Assembly (NCBI GenBank): GCA_020635015.1
Contig: JACKAP010000019.1
Coordinates: 1 to 34,109, forward strand
Source of the DNA: Calditrichia bacterium
GTDB lineage: Bacteria > Calditrichota > Calditrichia > RBG-13-44-9 > J075
DNA length: 34,109 bases
Reading direction: 5' to 3'
Part shown: positions 15,674 to 23,906 of the stretch, one piece after another
Layout: each line of letters starts with the position of its first letter
How positions within the stretch are numbered: position 1 is the stretch's first letter
Notes under the pieces: generated by a model
What the model was told of the DNA's origin: nothing
Seen by the model: the letters and a program-made list of their open reading frames with translations, nothing else
Databases searched by the model: none
Position numbers and translations under genes: made by a program

Positions 15674-17416
15674 ATGCTCGATAAATCTTCCGACACACCC
15701 GGCTTTACCGCGCGGGCGGCGGTCATTGCGGTGGTGCTATCGTTGTTTTTGCTGGCCAGTTCGACCTACATCGCCGTCAAGATCGGGGCGCTGCCCTGGC
15801 CGATCGTGTTTTCGGTAATCGTTTCCGGCGGGATCATCAAGCTCCTCAACCGCCGCCGCCCGGTGAATATTCACGAGATCAACGTCGCCCAGGCCGGTGC
15901 CAGCATCGGGGGGTTGATCGCCGCCGGCATCGCCTTCACCGTTCCGGGCATCCTGTTTTTGAACCAATCGCAGGGACTGCAGATCGATTGGCCCAATCCC
16001 TGGCTGCTCGGCCTCTTGACCGCCCTGGCCGCCCTGCTCGGGGTGTTGCTCTCGATCCCCCTCAAACAGACCTTCATCGACCAGGAACAGCTCCCCTACC
16101 CTGCCGGCACCGCCGGGGCGGAGTTGCTGAAGCTGGGCAAGGCCGGAGGCAGCCAGATGCTGGCCATCGTGGTCTTCGGCGCGGCGGCAGCGCTCTTTGC
16201 CCTGCTGCGTGATGTTTATTTTCCCGCCGGCCTGAGCTTTCCGGCGCTGGCGGCGCTGGGTTTCTTCATCGTGCTCTATCCCATGCCCCTGGCGGTCAGC
16301 GCCGGGTATATCCTCGGCCCCCGCGCCAGCCTTTCCTGGTTTGGCGGGGCGGCGCTCGGCTGGCTGCTGATCGTTCCCCTGCTAATCGGCAACCAATTTG
16401 AGGTGGCCGCCGCCCGCAGTTGGATCCAGAACCTGGGGATGGGCATGGTGCTCGGCTCCGGCATCGGCTTTTTTTTCACCTACATCATCCCCCGCCTCCG
16501 CCAGATCTTCGGCCCGCTGCTGAAATCGCGCAGCATTCTGCTCCGCCTTTTTCCGCTATTCTCCATCCTGGGGCTGTTCGGCCTGCTGCTGATCGGGGTG
16601 CCGTTTTTCGCCGCCTTCCTGACCGTCATCGGGGTATGGATGATGGTCACGGTGGCCGCCCGCATGACCGGGGAAACCAACATCAATCCCCTGGAGCAAT
16701 TCGGGATCTTCATCGGGCTGGTGATCGCTTTCATCTACCATCTGGCCGGCCTGGAATTGGGGATGTTCGCCTCCTTCATGATCGTCGCCTTCGTCAGCGT
16801 GGCGACGGCGGTGGCGGGGGATGCCGGGCATGATTTTAAATCGGCGGCGATCGTCGGCACCCGCTTTCGCGATATTATCAAGGTGGATCTGATCGCGGCA
16901 GCGGCAGCCGGATTCGCAGCGCCGCTGGTGCTGGAATCGCTGCGCAGCGGATTTGCCGGCAGCCTGTTCACCGACCTGATGCCGGCGCCTCAGGCCAAGC
17001 TGGTGGCCAGCAGCATCTTCGGCTTTGATTATCCGGGAGTCTTCCTGAGCGGTTTTGCGATCGCCTTTGGCGGTGAAGTGATCAACCATCTGCTCCCGGC
17101 ACGTTTCCGCAACCGGGTGATGATCATGCCCCTGGGCATCGGACTGTTCCTGGGGCTGGGACTGGCCATTCCGATCGTGCTCGGCGCGCTGGTGCGGGGA
17201 TATATCGATAGAAATCATCCCCAGCGCTATCATGGAGGATTACTGATTGCCGCCGGGGTGATGGGCGGGGAGGGCATTGCCGGCTTCAGCGCCGGGGCCC
17301 TGACCACCGCCGGCCTGGCCTTCACCAGCGGGGCCTACATCCTGATGGGTGTCTTCGGGCTGGTGCTGCTGGCTGCGCTGGGGATCAAGCGGTTTCTGCC
17401 GGAGGAAAAATTTTGA
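15674..17416 (+). CDS. OPT-family oligopeptide transporter
   Basis: Encodes 580 residues, nearly all hydrophobic, with about 14-16 predicted transmembrane helices, the size and profile of the bacterial OPT family. Recognisable features are an N-terminal ALPWPIVFSVI helix region, the INVAQAGASIGGLIAAGI motif in the second or third helix, QEQLPYPAGTAGAELL, and EGIAGFSAGALTTAG near the end, all typical of the family. These proteins import peptides or, in the YSL branch, metal chelates, by proton coupling. The substrate cannot be read from sequence. The start has AAGGA about 12 bases upstream, which is somewhat distant. It is a single-gene unit that converges on the SurA-like gene, with a 28-base palindrome between them. 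Confidence 0.9.
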   Translation: MLDKSSDTPGFTARAAVIAVVLSLFLLASSTYIAVKIGALPWPIVFSVIVSGGIIKLLNRRRPVNIHEINVAQAGASIGGLIAAGIAFTVPGILFLNQSQGLQIDWPNPWLLGLLTALAALLGVLLSIPLKQTFIDQEQLPYPAGTAGAELLKLGKAGGSQMLAIVVFGAAAALFALLRDVYFPAGLSFPALAALGFFIVLYPMPLAVSAGYILGPRASLSWFGGAALGWLLIVPLLIGNQFEVAAARSWIQNLGMGMVLGSGIGFFFTYIIPRLRQIFGPLLKSRSILLRLFPLFSILGLFGLLLIGVPFFAAFLTVIGVWMMVTVAARMTGETNINPLEQFGIFIGLVIAFIYHLAGLELGMFASFMIVAFVSVATAVAGDAGHDFKSAAIVGTRFRDIIKVDLIAAAAAGFAAPLVLESLRSGFAGSLFTDLMPAPQAKLVASSIFGFDYPGVFLSGFAIAFGGEVINHLLPARFRNRVMIMPLGIGLFLGLGLAIPIVLGALVRGYIDRNHPQRYHGGLLIAAGVMGGEGIAGFSAGALTTAGLAFTSGAYILMGVFGLVLLAALGIKRFLPEEKF

Positions 17417-17429
17417 GAATGGGGCCGCA

Positions 17430-17457
17430 GTAGGGAAGGGTCGCGACCCTTCCCTAC
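17430..17457. terminator. perfect 28-base palindrome between convergent genes
   Basis: GTAGGGAAGGGTCG is followed directly by its exact reverse complement, a 14-bp stem with no formal loop. It lies 13 bases past the stop of the OPT gene and 13 bases before the stop of the convergent SurA-like gene, so it is placed to stop transcription from both sides. There is no clear T-run (ACAAA on the plus side), so rho-independent action is uncertain. Its sequence also looks like a dispersed repeat. Confidence 0.6.
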
Positions 17458-17470
17458 AAATGCGTGCAAT

Positions 17471-19099
17471 TCATTGTCCTGGTGCCGACTCCGTCGCCCC
17501 GGAAAGCCCCGCCCCCCAGGCCGGATCAACGGCCGGGTAGGCAGGCCGGTTCACGCCCGACTTAAACACCTGCACCCCCGCCCAGCGGGATTTTTTGAAA
17601 TCGATCACCCGGACGGTATCCAGGATCTCTTCATAGACGGTTACCGGGAAAATCGCCGCCAGCGAGTCGGTTTTTCCGGTCAGATAGCGATTGTTCTGCT
17701 CCAGGTACACATCCTGTTTCACCCGGCCGGACAGGCTTTGAAAATCCGGTTCCTGGTCTTTGCGAATTCGGTAGCGTGCCTGATGAGCGGCAAAGTAGGC
17801 CACCGCTTCCGCGCTGTCGACTTGCGCCGGGAGGCTGAAATGAGTGCGGGTGGCGTTATAGACCCACTTGTCGCGCCACAATGCCAACTCTTGCTGCACC
17901 GCCGGGGTCTGCTGCAACTGCTGCCGCTCCGCCTCCCGGCGCAGAAAATGATCGCGCAGGGTGATGGCAACGGTATTGTTCAGGATATCCAGGAACTCGG
18001 TCTTACCATTATACCCCACCCGCATCCGGCTGGGGTCAAATTCTTTTAGAAACGCTGCGATGGAAATCTGTCCCCCCTTAAAGGTGGTGAACGGTGCTGC
18101 CTCCTGCTCGCGCAGCGCCTTCAGATGGGGGAAATCCGTTCCGGCCTGCTGCACCGCGGTTGCAAAATCGCGGAATTGCCCCTCGCCGCGCTGATGCCAT
18201 TCCAGCACCGCGTTGGCCAGAAGCTTCATCGACTCGCCCCGGGTGACCACATTTTTGGGGCTCATCAGGTCGGAGACGTAGCGGGTCACTGCTTCCTGCA
18301 GTTTGCGGTAGTAGACCATCTGTTCAAACGTGCTGGCCTTGCCAATATATTCATTGGTGGTCACCCCCTGGCGGCGGATATCCAGCACCTGAAACACCAG
18401 GTACTGGCCGTCGATCTCCACCGGATCGGAAATGTCGCCGTAGGGAAGGTCTTTGATCGCTTCCAGCACCTCCGGTGAGACTTCCATCCAATTTTTGTAA
18501 TCGGTCTCGAAATCTTGGGGATTGATCTGCCGTTCCGGATTGTTGCGCAGCTGTTCGTCGACCACCTCGGCATATCCACGCTCGCGCATTGCCGCAGCGA
18601 TCTGCTGCGCTTTCTCCCGGCTGCTCTCCGGCCAGTAGCGGAATTTGAAGCTGACTTTTGATTTATTGATCGCGTCTTTGATCTCATCCATCGAAACCGT
18701 GATCTTGCTTTTCACTTCCCGTTCGATCAACGCTTCCACCATCAGTTCATTCAGCAGCTTCGCCTGGGCGTTCTGAACACTTTCGGATTGGTCGAAGCCC
18801 CGCCGGTATCCTTCCAGGGCCAGAAGTTCTTCCTTAATCATATAGTCCAGGTAAGTGCGTTTCCGGTCCGGGCCGGTTTTCAGGTGGGCGAATCCGGCTT
18901 CGTAGTTACGGCGGAATTCCCGAACCGTGATGGTTTTATCCCCCACCCGGGCCACAATACGCGCTTCCGGATCGGGCTTCTCCCGGCTGCAGGACCAGAA
19001 CAGCGGCAGCGTGAAACCGCTCAACAACAAAATGATCAGAAAGCGAGAAAAAATATATCGGGGAAAGGAAAGGGGTATGGACATCAGGTCTTTCAGCAT
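17471..19099 (-). CDS. SurA/PpiC-like peptidyl-prolyl isomerase lipoprotein
   Basis: Encodes 542 residues. The N-terminus has a lipoprotein signal: basic region, hydrophobic core LIILLLSGFTLPLF, then a WSC lipobox-like cysteine at about residue 36. Next comes a SurA N-type helical region (VGDKTITVREFRRNYEAGF; MIKEELLALEGYRRG; LNELMVEALIEREV) and one divergent parvulin-like segment at about residues 150-245 (WPESSREKAQQIAAAMRER, then DLPYGDISDPVEIDGQYLV). The rest is helical. By analogy it would be a periplasmic chaperone for outer-membrane proteins, fitting the nearby barrel genes. The isomerase activity is doubtful because the parvulin core is weak. ATG 19099 has no clear ribosome-binding site; ATG 19084 is an alternative. 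Confidence 0.82.
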   Translation of the reverse strand: MLKDLMSIPLSFPRYIFSRFLIILLLSGFTLPLFWSCSREKPDPEARIVARVGDKTITVREFRRNYEAGFAHLKTGPDRKRTYLDYMIKEELLALEGYRRGFDQSESVQNAQAKLLNELMVEALIEREVKSKITVSMDEIKDAINKSKVSFKFRYWPESSREKAQQIAAAMRERGYAEVVDEQLRNNPERQINPQDFETDYKNWMEVSPEVLEAIKDLPYGDISDPVEIDGQYLVFQVLDIRRQGVTTNEYIGKASTFEQMVYYRKLQEAVTRYVSDLMSPKNVVTRGESMKLLANAVLEWHQRGEGQFRDFATAVQQAGTDFPHLKALREQEAAPFTTFKGGQISIAAFLKEFDPSRMRVGYNGKTEFLDILNNTVAITLRDHFLRREAERQQLQQTPAVQQELALWRDKWVYNATRTHFSLPAQVDSAEAVAYFAAHQARYRIRKDQEPDFQSLSGRVKQDVYLEQNNRYLTGKTDSLAAIFPVTVYEEILDTVRVIDFKKSRWAGVQVFKSGVNRPAYPAVDPAWGAGLSGATESAPGQ

Positions 19100-19140
19100 T
19101 ATTTCAAGCAGGTAACAAGTTTAGGATCTATAAAAACGTA

Positions 19141-19217
19141 GCCACAGAGGCACAGAGCCCACTGAGAACGAACAACTGAACACTGACAAATCTCTGTGTT
19201 CTCTGTGTCTCTGTGGC
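19141..19217. repeat. intergenic inverted repeat (GCCACAGAG-CACAGAG family)
   Basis: The arm 19141-19157 (GCCACAGAGGCACAGAG) pairs with 19201-19217 (CTCTGTGTCTCTGTGGC) with one mismatch in 17. The right arm is identical to the copy at 8268-8284. The internal segment contains ACAACTGAACACTGAC and no open frame. It occupies the gap between the PorV-like gene and the SurA-like gene. No terminator T-run follows. Confidence 0.85.
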
Positions 19218-19237
19218 AAGAAAGATAATACGCCCGA

Positions 19238-20272
19238 TCAATCAAAAATGATCCCCACCGAAAAGCGGTGGGCATTTTCCAGCGGTCCCCAATCGGAGTA
19301 GGCATAATCTACCCGGAATCCCATCTTGCCGCGCTCGAAATAATCGATCCCGCCGCCGACGGTCAAGCCGTTGATCGCATCCTGTTCGTAGAGATTCTCG
19401 TAGCCGGCCCGGAGGAAGAAGATCCCGGCATAGCCGTATTCAAATCCCATATTGATGCTCTCGGTGGTATTGCTGGGGTGGTTCAGATCGGTGCTGGCCA
19501 CCATACTGCCCAGCGCGCCCAGGTCCTGCTGGTAGGATATCCCGGCGCGGAACAGGATCGGGAGCGGATAAGAGCCGGTTTCATAGCTCACCGGAATACG
19601 GTCGACGTTGAGATTTTTCTCATCCGGGTCGGTGGTGGTGGCCAGATCGCGACCGCGCAGACTGATCTCGCCCCCGAAATTGCTCATGCTCATCCCCAGC
19701 TTCAAGCCTTTCACCGGGGTACTGTAGAAGACTCCCAGATCCAGCGCGAAGGTGCCGCCGGTTTCGTTCCAGATCTTCTGGTTGATGTATTTACCGGTCA
19801 TCCCAAAACTGAAGCGGTTGGTCAGGGCGGAGGCCCAGGTCAGGGCCACGGCATAATCCCGCGCCCCGTAGGTCTCCCCGGTGCCTTCCGGCCGTTCGGT
19901 GGTGCGCACCGGCTGATCGCCATAGTTAAGCATAATCATGCTGACCCCGATGGTCGAGTTGAAGAACGGGAGGGGCAAGGTGGCGCCGATAAAATCATAA
20001 TCGGTACCGACCAGCCACTCGTTGTGCATCACTTCGATCTGCACATTGTTCATCCAGACGATACCGGCCGGATTGTAGTAGAGGGCGGTCGGATCATCGG
20101 CGACGGCCACATAGGAACCGCCCATCGCCATGGCCCGGGCGCCGACCCCGATCTCCAGAAAGGAGGCAGCATTGGTGCCGACGCCGCTCACTTCCGTCTC
20201 GAACTGGGCGAAGAGGCTGCCAAAGCTGAAAAACCAAATCGTGAATAAAGCGACATATTTTAAATTTTTCAT
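19238..20272 (-). CDS. PorV/PorQ-family outer-membrane beta-barrel protein
   Basis: From ATG 20272 it encodes 344 residues. A signal peptide (MKNLKYVALFTIWFFSFGSLFAQ) is followed by the diagnostic PorV/PorQ opening: FLEIGVGARAMAMGGSYVAV, then DDPTALYYNPAG. The rest alternates as beta-strands of a FadL-like barrel and ends in ...RFSVGIIFD. In T9SS bacteria PorV is the shuttle or acceptor for proteins carrying C-terminal sorting domains, and the upstream gene encodes one. The frame is open 102 bases further upstream, but that part has no signal peptide and covers a hairpin; the chosen start gives a proper signal peptide with GGGTG six bases upstream. It is the third gene of a TonB receptor, secreted protein, PorV cassette. 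Confidence 0.9.
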   Translation of the reverse strand: MKNLKYVALFTIWFFSFGSLFAQFETEVSGVGTNAASFLEIGVGARAMAMGGSYVAVADDPTALYYNPAGIVWMNNVQIEVMHNEWLVGTDYDFIGATLPLPFFNSTIGVSMIMLNYGDQPVRTTERPEGTGETYGARDYAVALTWASALTNRFSFGMTGKYINQKIWNETGGTFALDLGVFYSTPVKGLKLGMSMSNFGGEISLRGRDLATTTDPDEKNLNVDRIPVSYETGSYPLPILFRAGISYQQDLGALGSMVASTDLNHPSNTTESINMGFEYGYAGIFFLRAGYENLYEQDAINGLTVGGGIDYFERGKMGFRVDYAYSDWGPLENAHRFSVGIIFD

Positions 20273-20325
20273 GTGAACACCCGAATGTGTGAGTTTTTTC
20301 GTCATCCTTTTCGATATCCCGCTAC

Positions 20326-20362
20326 CCGGCGTCATTCCAAGATCTCTGCGGAATGGCGCCGG
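20326..20362. repeat. hairpin between the giant secreted-protein gene and the PorV-like gene
   Basis: CCGGCGTCATTCC at 20326-20338 pairs with GGAATGGCGCCGG at 20350-20362 with one mismatch over 13 bases and an 11-base loop. It lies inside the presumed three-gene transcript. It may lower or stabilise expression of the PorV-like gene relative to its upstream neighbour, or may just be another dispersed repeat. There is no T-run, so full termination is not expected. Confidence 0.65.
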
Positions 20363-20374
20363 CATGGCTGTCAT

Positions 20375-23300
20375 TTATTTGATCACCGCAAATTTACCGG
20401 TTTTGCTGCCGATACCCGGTGCATCTACCACATAGAAATAAATGCCGTGGGAGATCTCCAGGCCGTCTTTGGTGCGCAGATCCCAGGCTAAACGGCGATT
20501 CTTCTCCGTAGCGGAATGATCCAGGGTGCGCACCAGCCGGCCGGAAACCGTAAAGATCTTGATGGTACAGCGCTTGGGCAGGTTCACGAAGTCAATTTTG
20601 CGATCGCCGCGCCCTTCTTCTTCATTGACCACTTTTCTTTCCAGGGTGCTAACCGCGATATAGGGATCGGGAACCGTATAGATATCATCCAGTTCATTTT
20701 TCGTCTTAACATCATCGAAGTCATTGCCAATCATGGTGAACTCGAAGCTGTCATTGCGGTCGAAAATTTTCCGGGTGATCACCTGCAGCACGTCACCGGG
20801 AGCCGGCGCGATCCGCGCGGTTGAGTCCACATCGCCCGGGTAGCGGAATTCTATCCCCCACAAGCGCTTGAGATCGGTGCGGTTGTTGAAGATGGTGATG
20901 CGGTCGCCATGATCCAGTACTTCCGGCTCCGACTGCTCGGTCAGCAGGAAGATCAGCCGGAATGGATCATCCGGATCGGTGACATCCCAAACCTGGAAGT
21001 TGGTGGGCCGGCGGTTCAGCGATGTATCTGCGCCGGCGCCAAGCACCCGGATCTCGTAATCCCGCGCCACCGGCTGGCCGGTATTGACGCCGGTCAGGCC
21101 GTAGGCCTTCAAGGGTGAACTTCCGGTCGACCAGTAGGATGCATTGGTGTCGACCTTGGTGGTATCATTGTGCAGGATCACCCGGAAGCCTTCGGTAATC
21201 ATATCTTCGCTCAGATCATTATTCTTTGGATTGAGCACATTCAACAAGGTCGCATCATCGGTAAGGGATTTGACCACCATTTTATTGGTAAAGCCGGTAT
21301 AGCGCAGGGTATCAAACTGTTCGAAGCGGCCGTCGTCCTCAAATTCGACCCGGTATCGGTGGTTGGTGAGGACCTGGTGCGGATTATACACCTGCACCTC
21401 CACCCGCCCGGTGCCGCGGCCGCCGGTATGTTCGATGCCTGCATCGCTGACCCGCGGCTCCATCCAGCCGGCGGACAATTCTGTCGGGATCACCTGGATG
21501 GTATTGGGGTCAAAGGAAATCGGCCGCCCCAGCGGATCCACCTGGATATTCACGGCGCATTCGGTCGGCGAGATCACCTGTAGCGCTTCCTTCTCTGAGA
21601 TATCCGGATAAAATGCCGGAATATATCCCTGATCCACCGAAGCAATCGCATAGTAGTAGGTGCGGCCGTTGGTCACGTCCACATCGACAAAATTATGCTC
21701 CAGCCCGCTGTCGGTGCCCATGTTGTAGGTCACCCCCAGATTGCTGTTCTCGCCCAGCTCGCTGCCGATGGAAACCGGATGCAGCCCTTTCAGACCGTTA
21801 TCCAGGTCGAAGATCGCCAGCGGTTCGAACAGGAAGGGATTGCCGAAACCGTCGGTGATGGTTTTGATTTCCTGGAAGGAAGGCTCGGTGCTCTTGTAAA
21901 CGTAGTAGGCTTCGAAGTCGAACCCGTAGATCGGGTCGCGCGACAGTTCCGCGCCGGTATCCCACTTCAGGAACACCCGCTTGTCGTCGGCGGTTGCTTC
22001 CAGCACCGGCTGCCGCGGCGGCTTGGCGAAGTTGTAGTCGTTGTCATAGATCACCTGCATGGTGCGCTTGTTGCGCAGAATATCATCGAAATCGTTGCCG
22101 AACACCAGGGCGATGGCATAACGATGGGTGCGCTCACCGCCGGAAAAGGAGACGTATCCACTGCCGTAGGTAAAGGAGATATCCACCTGGTAACCGTCGA
22201 CGATCTCGAAGGTGCCGGGCGGAATTTCCGTCGACCAAAAATGCTCGTCTCCTTCGATGCCGGGATCTTCCCGGGTGCTGCGCAGGTACCATGAGGTCAG
22301 ACCCACCTGGTCGGATTCATCGTTGTCGGTAAACTCAAAATTCGGCTCGCCGAGATCCGGCACGCCATTGGCCTCGGTACCGTCAGGATCCGGACCGCTA
22401 TACTCAAAGAATTCCGGGCCGAGGCCGTCGGAACCAAGGTCGTCGTTGAGCAATTCGACATCCAGGCGGCCGTTTTCATTCAGGTCTTCTCCCGGATCCA
22501 GCACGCCGTTGAAGTTCACATCCTCAGTATCATATACCCCGTTGCCGTTTTCATCTTCCCAGGGCACCCAGTCGCCGTCATCGTCGATCCCGTTACCCTG
22601 GGTTTCATCCACCAGACCGTCCTGGTCATTATCGATGCCATCAAAGCCTAAGCCGGGACTTTCCAGGAAGGCGAACCCGAAATATCCCAGGGGCAGGCCC
22701 TGGTTGGAGATGAAGGTCTTGTTCCAGGAATAGGTGATGTCGTCGATTTCGTCGAAGAAAGCGTCGTCATTGGTGAAGGAACCGCCCATATCCGGATCGA
22801 CATACATCCCAACCACGCACTTGTCTAGGTCCTTGCCTTTATTAGTAATATCGAAAATCGAGATCAGGATATCCTCCGCCAGGCGGGCATTCCACTGGTA
22901 AGCCCGCACTTCGGTGGTCATCCCCAGCCCGCGCCGGCCGTTGGGCCAGGGACGGGGATCGTCGAAGGGATAATATTCGAACTCATCGTTTTCCCGGTCA
23001 TCCATCACGTAATAGCTTTCCTGGTCGGCCCGGATATAAGAACCGAATTCACCGTTCCAGCGGCCGGACCGGACACCGGGAAATTCGTCACCCTCAACCC
23101 GGTTGTCGCCGGGATAGGAGCCGGCCGGCCAGTATTCCGGCCAGGTTTCCTTGCGGTGGGAGATGGCAAACCAGCCAACCACATTTTTCATGCTCAGATC
23201 CAGCTCGCCGTTGGCGTTGAAATCCTCCTGCGGCTGGAGGATGCCGTCCCCTTCCCCAAAGTCGTTGGTGCGGGGATTGCCGTCGATCCCTACATCCTCG

Positions 23301-23860
23301 CTGATCCCGTATATCAGGGGCACCGAGGTGGCGTCCGGTTGATCGAGGTTAAAGTATTTCGGCAGGGGCATGGTGGCGTATTCGTGGGTGCCATCGGGCG
23401 AGACTTCGCCAAAACGGAAGTTATCGGAAACGATATGCGTGATGTCGTTGTTCACATCCAGCACTTCCCCGGCCACGTAGAAATAGGATCCCCAAATATA
23501 ATCGGAGCGGTTCACACCTTTCGGCCAGCCAATCCGCAGGTCGTTGCCGATCCCGCTGTAGGAGATCAGACCGGAGTTGATCACCGGCCCGGTCACCAGG
23601 TTGCCGTCCATCATGGCGATCCGCCGGTACTGAGCGTGACCGTCTTCCAGGGATTGGTTTACCTTGCCAAAGCGATTGCCGCCGCGGGTATTCTGCAGCG
23701 AAAGCTGCGAGCGGATCTGGGTCTGCGGCGCGGTATCCTTATAATTCTCCTGACTGTATAACCAGCCCCCATCCAGCAGCAGTGCGAGCATCAGAACTGC
23801 CGGCAGCAGGCTGCCGGTTTTCAGGCGATTGTTCCAAAAGTTCTTAAAATCCATTATCAC
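20375..23860 (-). CDS. giant secreted protein with Asp-rich Ca-binding-like repeats and C-terminal FlgD/T9SS-like domain
   Basis: Encodes 1161 residues. A signal peptide is present at about residues 12-36 (LLPAVLMLALLLDGGWLYSQ). Residues about 410-500 hold DxDxDG-type acidic repeats (DNDQDGLVDE, DDDGDWVPWEDENGNG, DVNFNGVLDPGEDLNENG), like EF-hand or thrombospondin type 3 calcium loops, with shorter ones near residues 195-220. Two fibronectin-like segments follow, one with YYVYKSTEPSF and a TYYYAIASVDQG strand. The last 80 or so residues fit a FlgD-like sorting fold (IKIFTVSGRLVRTLD, then GIYFYVVDAPG) and end KTGKFAVIK. It is likely a surface-exposed or released protein. It sits 46 bases after the TonB receptor gene and before the PorV gene, so all three probably act together. 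Enzyme activity: none recognised. Confidence 0.85.
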   Translation of the reverse strand: MIMDFKNFWNNRLKTGSLLPAVLMLALLLDGGWLYSQENYKDTAPQTQIRSQLSLQNTRGGNRFGKVNQSLEDGHAQYRRIAMMDGNLVTGPVINSGLISYSGIGNDLRIGWPKGVNRSDYIWGSYFYVAGEVLDVNNDITHIVSDNFRFGEVSPDGTHEYATMPLPKYFNLDQPDATSVPLIYGISEDVGIDGNPRTNDFGEGDGILQPQEDFNANGELDLSMKNVVGWFAISHRKETWPEYWPAGSYPGDNRVEGDEFPGVRSGRWNGEFGSYIRADQESYYVMDDRENDEFEYYPFDDPRPWPNGRRGLGMTTEVRAYQWNARLAEDILISIFDITNKGKDLDKCVVGMYVDPDMGGSFTNDDAFFDEIDDITYSWNKTFISNQGLPLGYFGFAFLESPGLGFDGIDNDQDGLVDETQGNGIDDDGDWVPWEDENGNGVYDTEDVNFNGVLDPGEDLNENGRLDVELLNDDLGSDGLGPEFFEYSGPDPDGTEANGVPDLGEPNFEFTDNDESDQVGLTSWYLRSTREDPGIEGDEHFWSTEIPPGTFEIVDGYQVDISFTYGSGYVSFSGGERTHRYAIALVFGNDFDDILRNKRTMQVIYDNDYNFAKPPRQPVLEATADDKRVFLKWDTGAELSRDPIYGFDFEAYYVYKSTEPSFQEIKTITDGFGNPFLFEPLAIFDLDNGLKGLHPVSIGSELGENSNLGVTYNMGTDSGLEHNFVDVDVTNGRTYYYAIASVDQGYIPAFYPDISEKEALQVISPTECAVNIQVDPLGRPISFDPNTIQVIPTELSAGWMEPRVSDAGIEHTGGRGTGRVEVQVYNPHQVLTNHRYRVEFEDDGRFEQFDTLRYTGFTNKMVVKSLTDDATLLNVLNPKNNDLSEDMITEGFRVILHNDTTKVDTNASYWSTGSSPLKAYGLTGVNTGQPVARDYEIRVLGAGADTSLNRRPTNFQVWDVTDPDDPFRLIFLLTEQSEPEVLDHGDRITIFNNRTDLKRLWGIEFRYPGDVDSTARIAPAPGDVLQVITRKIFDRNDSFEFTMIGNDFDDVKTKNELDDIYTVPDPYIAVSTLERKVVNEEEGRGDRKIDFVNLPKRCTIKIFTVSGRLVRTLDHSATEKNRRLAWDLRTKDGLEISHGIYFYVVDAPGIGSKTGKFAVIK

Positions 23861-23906
23861 ACACCTTATTTTGATGTTAACCCGGTTTCAATTCATCGAA
23901 CTTGTC

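Noticed and set aside
19268..20248. 326-codon plus-strand open frame
   Set aside because: Antisense to the PorV-like gene, rich in His, Gly and Ala with no recognisable motif.
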